Positions 6,805-9,136 of a stretch of 9,136 bases of DNA are shown in pieces; position 1 is the first letter of the stretch, and each line of letters opens with the position of its first letter. Both the position numbers and the translations under genes were made by a program. The DNA comes from JAUNST01 sp964452285 (GTDB lineage Bacteria > Patescibacteriota > Microgenomatia > UBA1400 > PJMF01), in contig CAYVKW010000034.1 of the NCBI GenBank assembly GCA_964452285.1, positions 1-9,136 of the forward strand. The letters run 5' to 3'. The notes under the pieces are model-generated. The model was not told the origin of the DNA. It saw only the letters and a program-made list of their open reading frames with translations, and did no database searches.

Positions 6805-7020
6805 TTAAAGCGCGAGGGAAATGAGGGACAAGAAAACAAAACTCGCGATGGCAATAATAGTAACATAAAAAATGACTTTTTCCAAGCCACGCTTGGTGCT
6901 ATAAGTAGCGCCACCACCGCCCCAAAGACCCAAACCAGCATCTTGAGTTTGCAAAAGGACACAAGCAATAATGACAATGCCTAAAATAATTTGGATAATT
7001 AAAATGGTATTATTATTCAT
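6805..7020 (-). CDS. secG: Preprotein translocase subunit SecG
   Basis: 71 residues, typical of bacterial SecG. SecG is the small non-essential partner of SecYE and aids SecA-driven export across the membrane. Two hydrophobic helices (about 5-24 and 48-71) flank a loop with the family pattern LLQTQDAGLGLWGGGG...TKRGLEKV (22-49): Gln near the end of helix 1, a Gly-rich loop, then RGxEK before helix 2. The ATG is preceded by AAGGAA three bases upstream (7024-7029). It sits 32 bp downstream of rny and 6 bp upstream of the solute-binding-protein gene. That exported protein may depend on the Sec pathway, but its pairing with secG may be a matter of shared expression only. Confidence 0.93.
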   Translation of the reverse strand: MNNNTILIIQIILGIVIIACVLLQTQDAGLGLWGGGGATYSTKRGLEKVIFYVTIIAIASFVFLSLISLAL

Positions 7021-7052
7021 AGTTTCCTTATTTTACTACATTTATGCCGATA

Positions 7053-8888
7053 TTATTTGGCGACTGCTTGACCACGTGTTTCGCGGATAACAGTAACAGT
7101 GACAGTACCAGGATAAGTTAATTTTTCCTTGATTTCATCGCGGATTTTGTCACTTAAAACTGTCACATCATCATCTTTGGATTGAGTTGGTTCCAAAATA
7201 ACGCGGACTTCGCGACCAGCTTGAATGGCATAAGATTTGGAAACTTCGGGATAAGCGTTGGCAATTTCTTCTAATTTCTGCAAACGTTGGACATATTCAT
7301 CGTAATTCTCATAACGAGCGCCTGGTCTAGCACCAGAAATAGCGTCAGCAATATAAACAGCGACTTGCTCTGGACCGCTAAAAGGAATGTCCTCGTGATG
7401 CTGGGCAATAGCATCAATAACTGGTTGCGGTAAATTGAAACGTTTGGCGATTTTAACGCCTAATTCGACATGACTTTCATTGACTTCTTCAGAAACCTTA
7501 CCAATATCATGAAGCAAACAACCGAGCTTAACAACATTGACATTGNNNNNNNNNNAGTCTTTATCCTCGTGATGTTCAGCAACACAATTAATAACAGCTT
7601 CTGGGATATGGTTACGTTTGAGTAGATCAACACCTAGTTCTACATGTGTACCTTCTTGATCCGTAATAACTTTCCCAATATCATGGAGCAAACAACCAAG
7701 TTTAACGACATTGACATTGAGTCCGAGCTCGTGTGCGAGCTTGACACCAATTCTAGTCACTTCCAAAGTGTGCGCAATTAAGTTCTGACCATAAGAAAAG
7801 CGATATTTGAAACGACCTAAAATTTGCATTAACTCATTGGGTAAATTATAAACGCCCAATTGATGACAAAGATTTTTACCTTCTTCAAACATGACCTTGT
7901 CAATTTCTTTTTTGGTTTTGGCGACAATTTCTTCAATTCTGGCTGGCTGAACACGACCGTCTTTGATTAATTTTTCCAAAGAAAGGCGGGCAATTTCACG
8001 GCGGACCGGATCAAAGCAAGAGAGTTTCACTTCAGTTGGAGAAACGTCTAAATCGACGTCAACGCCAGTGACGCGTTCGAAAGAATGGATATTGCGACCA
8101 CTTTTACCGATGATTTTACCTTTGGCATCTTCGCTAGGAAGAGTGACAATAGACATAGTATACTCTGGCACATAATCGGTAGCAGCATACTTCATAGCTT
8201 CGACTAAAACTTCCTTCGCTTTAGCATCGGCTTCAGCATGAGCTTCTTCTTCTTTTTGACGGATAATGGCAGCCATGTCATGTACGGCGCGTTTTTGAGC
8301 TTGGTCAAGTAGATATTGATGAGCTTCATCTTTGGTCATGCCGGCAAGTTCTTCCAAGCGGGCCAGAACTTTTTTCTTAGTTTCTTCGACTTGAGTTTGA
8401 AGATCAATCAGTTTTTGTTTTTCTTTGTCCAAATATTCTTCTTTTTGGTCCATTTGCGATAAACGAGCGTCAATGCGATCAATTTTTTGGGTCAAAGTAT
8501 GTTGTTGCTCTTCGGCTTGGTGAAGAATTTTTTGCGCTTCTCTTTCAGCGTTGGAACGGAGGGTCAGCGCTTCGCTTTTGGCTTCCACGACGATCTCTTT
8601 AGCTTGAGCCTGCGCTTCGCGCTTCAAGTTTTCCAGCTCAGCCAAAGCTTGAGCATCTGGTTTAAAAGATACCACTGGTCTGACGACGGCCGGTGCCGTC
8701 GGTGCCGCTGGTGCTGAGACCGGTTTTTTGGCCGGCGCTGAGACAGCGAGAGGCGCTTTATGATTAAGATTGTTGCCAGTGTTTTTCTTGGCGGCAACGC
8801 CAGGTGCGAGCGGTTTTTTTGCTACTTGCTTTCCGACCTGATGATTACCCTTGACAAAAAGGGTGGATAAGTTATTAAAAAATGCCAT
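7053..8888 (-). CDS. rny: Ribonuclease Y, interrupted by a 10-N gap with a duplicated half-HD segment
   Basis: RNase Y is the endoribonuclease that starts mRNA decay in many bacteria. As drawn it has 611 residues including four unknown; family members have about 510-530, and removing the duplicated part gives about 553. Order: Ala/Pro/Lys-rich tail (1-80), long charged coiled coil (about 81-230), KH RNA-binding domain (about 240-300, with GKIIGKSG at 257-264), then the HD domain with H373 (IAHTLEV) and HD at 402-403 in the first copy. After the Ns the HD segment begins again (HD at 460-461) and runs to the normal C-terminus (YIADAISGARPGARYE...VREVRVILEP-like). The start is well fixed by AAAGGAG five bases upstream. 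Unusually, no N-terminal transmembrane helix is present. First gene of the unit with secG; it has its own consensus promoter and structured leader. Confidence 0.9.
   Translation of the reverse strand: MAFFNNLSTLFVKGNHQVGKQVAKKPLAPGVAAKKNTGNNLNHKAPLAVSAPAKKPVSAPAAPTAPAVVRPVVSFKPDAQALAELENLKREAQAQAKEIVVEAKSEALTLRSNAEREAQKILHQAEEQQHTLTQKIDRIDARLSQMDQKEEYLDKEKQKLIDLQTQVEETKKKVLARLEELAGMTKDEAHQYLLDQAQKRAVHDMAAIIRQKEEEAHAEADAKAKEVLVEAMKYAATDYVPEYTMSIVTLPSEDAKGKIIGKSGRNIHSFERVTGVDVDLDVSPTEVKLSCFDPVRREIARLSLEKLIKDGRVQPARIEEIVAKTKKEIDKVMFEEGKNLCHQLGVYNLPNELMQILGRFKYRFSYGQNLIAHTLEVTRIGVKLAHELGLNVNVVKLGCLLHDIGKVITDQEGTHVELGVDLLKRNHIPEAVINCVAEHHEDKDXXXXNVNVVKLGCLLHDIGKVSEEVNESHVELGVKIAKRFNLPQPVIDAIAQHHEDIPFSGPEQVAVYIADAISGARPGARYENYDEYVQRLQKLEEIANAYPEVSKSYAIQAGREVRVILEPTQSKDDDVTVLSDKIRDEIKEKLTYPGTVTVTVIRETRGQAVAK
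7383..7718 (-). repeat. Divergent direct duplication of a half-HD segment around the N gap
   Basis: Segment 7557-7718 (residues 391-444) and segment 7383-7544 (residues 449-502) both encode NVNVVKLGCLLHDIGKV, then a variable stretch, HVELGV, and HHED. Aligned by hand without gaps, 110 of 162 bases and 33 of 54 residues agree. The Ns fall exactly between them. The two contig ends therefore overlap in homology but not in sequence, which points to a join of two different rny alleles or organisms, or less likely a real tandem duplication. Confidence 0.85.
7546..7555. other. Assembly gap (10 Ns) inside rny
   Basis: Ten consecutive Ns. The round length suggests a scaffolder's placeholder rather than a measured gap. 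The reading frame on both sides agrees only because 10 was used, so the frame match is not proof of continuity. Confidence 0.99.
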
Positions 8889-9052
8889 AAATTCTCCTTT
8901 GTTTAACTAATTTAAGGAGAGAAGAAAGACAGGAATATCAAGCGTCAGCGTGACGAAAAAAGCACGAAAACTCGTTTTGACTTAAATTTGGCAAAATAAT
9001 TAGATATTTTTTCATGATTTTCAAATTGATAAGTTGTTTAACTTCTCTAATG
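8889..9052 (-). promoter_or_regulatory. Long 5' leader of the rny transcript
   Basis: About 163 nt with no convincing gene. It holds a 10-nt direct repeat, AGTTAAACAA on the - strand, once near the 5' end (9043-9034, inside a small AAGTT/AACTT hairpin) and once in the loop of the SD hairpin (8908-8899). It also holds a CGTCA/TGACG mini-hairpin (8943-8955) and a pyrimidine-rich tract before the SD. A 25-codon frame starting at ATG 9015 has no SD and is probably not translated. Confidence 0.5.
8893..8920 (-). promoter_or_regulatory. rny Shine-Dalgarno inside a perfect 7-bp hairpin
   Basis: On the - strand, AAAGGAG (8900-8894) lies five bases before the ATG at 8888. Its core, in AAGGAGA (8899-8893), is exactly complementary to TCTCCTT (8920-8914), with a 14-nt loop. 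The stem would hide the ribosome binding site. An upstream AGAGAAG (9048-9042) can instead pair with CTTCTCT (8924-8918), which overlaps the masking arm by three bases, so the two pairings exclude each other. Confidence 0.5.
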
Positions 9053-9058
9053 CTAATC

Positions 9059-9087
9059 ATTTTACCACGTGGGGGCGGTTTTGTCAA
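9059..9087 (-). promoter_or_regulatory. Consensus sigma-70 promoter for rny-secG-SBP
   Basis: On the - strand, TTGACA (9087-9082), a 17-bp spacer, then TAAAAT (9064-9059). The -35 is a perfect match and the -10 has one mismatch at optimal spacing. Predicted start of transcription is near 9052, giving a leader of about 163 nt before the ATG at 8888. Unlike the two + strand promoters it lacks a TG extension and uses a full -35. Confidence 0.8.
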
Positions 9088-9136
9088 TAGCTGGGGTGGG
9101 GTGTACTCGAGGTGAGAGGTGGGAGGAGGAGAGAAA

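Noticed and set aside
8938..9060. Forty-codon frame (and its inner 25-codon version) in the rny leader
   Set aside because: The first ATG lies inside the -10 region and so would not be transcribed from that promoter; neither start has an SD and the product resembles nothing known.
1..9136. CRISPR arrays, insertion sequences, tRNA or rRNA genes
   Set aside because: No regularly spaced repeats, transposase-like frames, tRNA clover-leaf signatures or rRNA sequence were seen on either strand.

Overview
The window looks like a piece of a small, streamlined bacterial genome, most likely a Candidate Phyla Radiation (Patescibacteria, Parcubacteria-like) organism. This is inference. It rests on compact, short versions of housekeeping proteins, very tight gene spacing, many starts without a Shine-Dalgarno (SD) sequence, a polyglycine surface protein with an InlB-type repeat, and an rny-secG-substrate-binding-protein cluster. 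UGA is used as a stop (end of prmC) and never appears inside a gene, which argues against the UGA=Gly code of SR1/Gracilibacteria. One 10-N assembly gap (7546-7555) lies inside rny.

Layout: 1-798 (+) is the 3' end of a secreted or surface glycine-rich protein. After a 182-bp intergenic region carrying an extended -10 promoter and a long leader hairpin comes a single-gene GNAT acetyltransferase unit (981-1610), closed by a strong intrinsic terminator (1637-1663). A second extended -10 promoter then drives a tight four-gene + strand unit: rpsT (ribosomal protein S20), lepA (EF4), nnrD (NAD(P)HX dehydratase) and prmC (release-factor methyltransferase). The predicted rpsT transcript begins only about 3 nt before its ATG. 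The theme is translation plus metabolite repair.

Facing it, on the - strand, is a three-gene unit read from right to left: rny (RNase Y, 8888-7053), secG (7020-6805) and a membrane-anchored family 5 solute-binding protein (6798-5377). The two units converge with only 24 bp between stop codons. The rny unit has a consensus sigma-70 promoter (9059-9087) and a roughly 160-nt leader in which the rny SD can be masked by a perfect 7-bp hairpin.

No mobile element, CRISPR array, tRNA or rRNA was seen, and the gene content is mostly ordinary housekeeping. The points most worth a second look are the duplicated, divergent half-HD segments flanking the N gap in rny (probably a mis-scaffold), an RNase Y without its usual N-terminal membrane helix, the near-leaderless rpsT promoter, and the structured leaders of the GNAT and rny genes.
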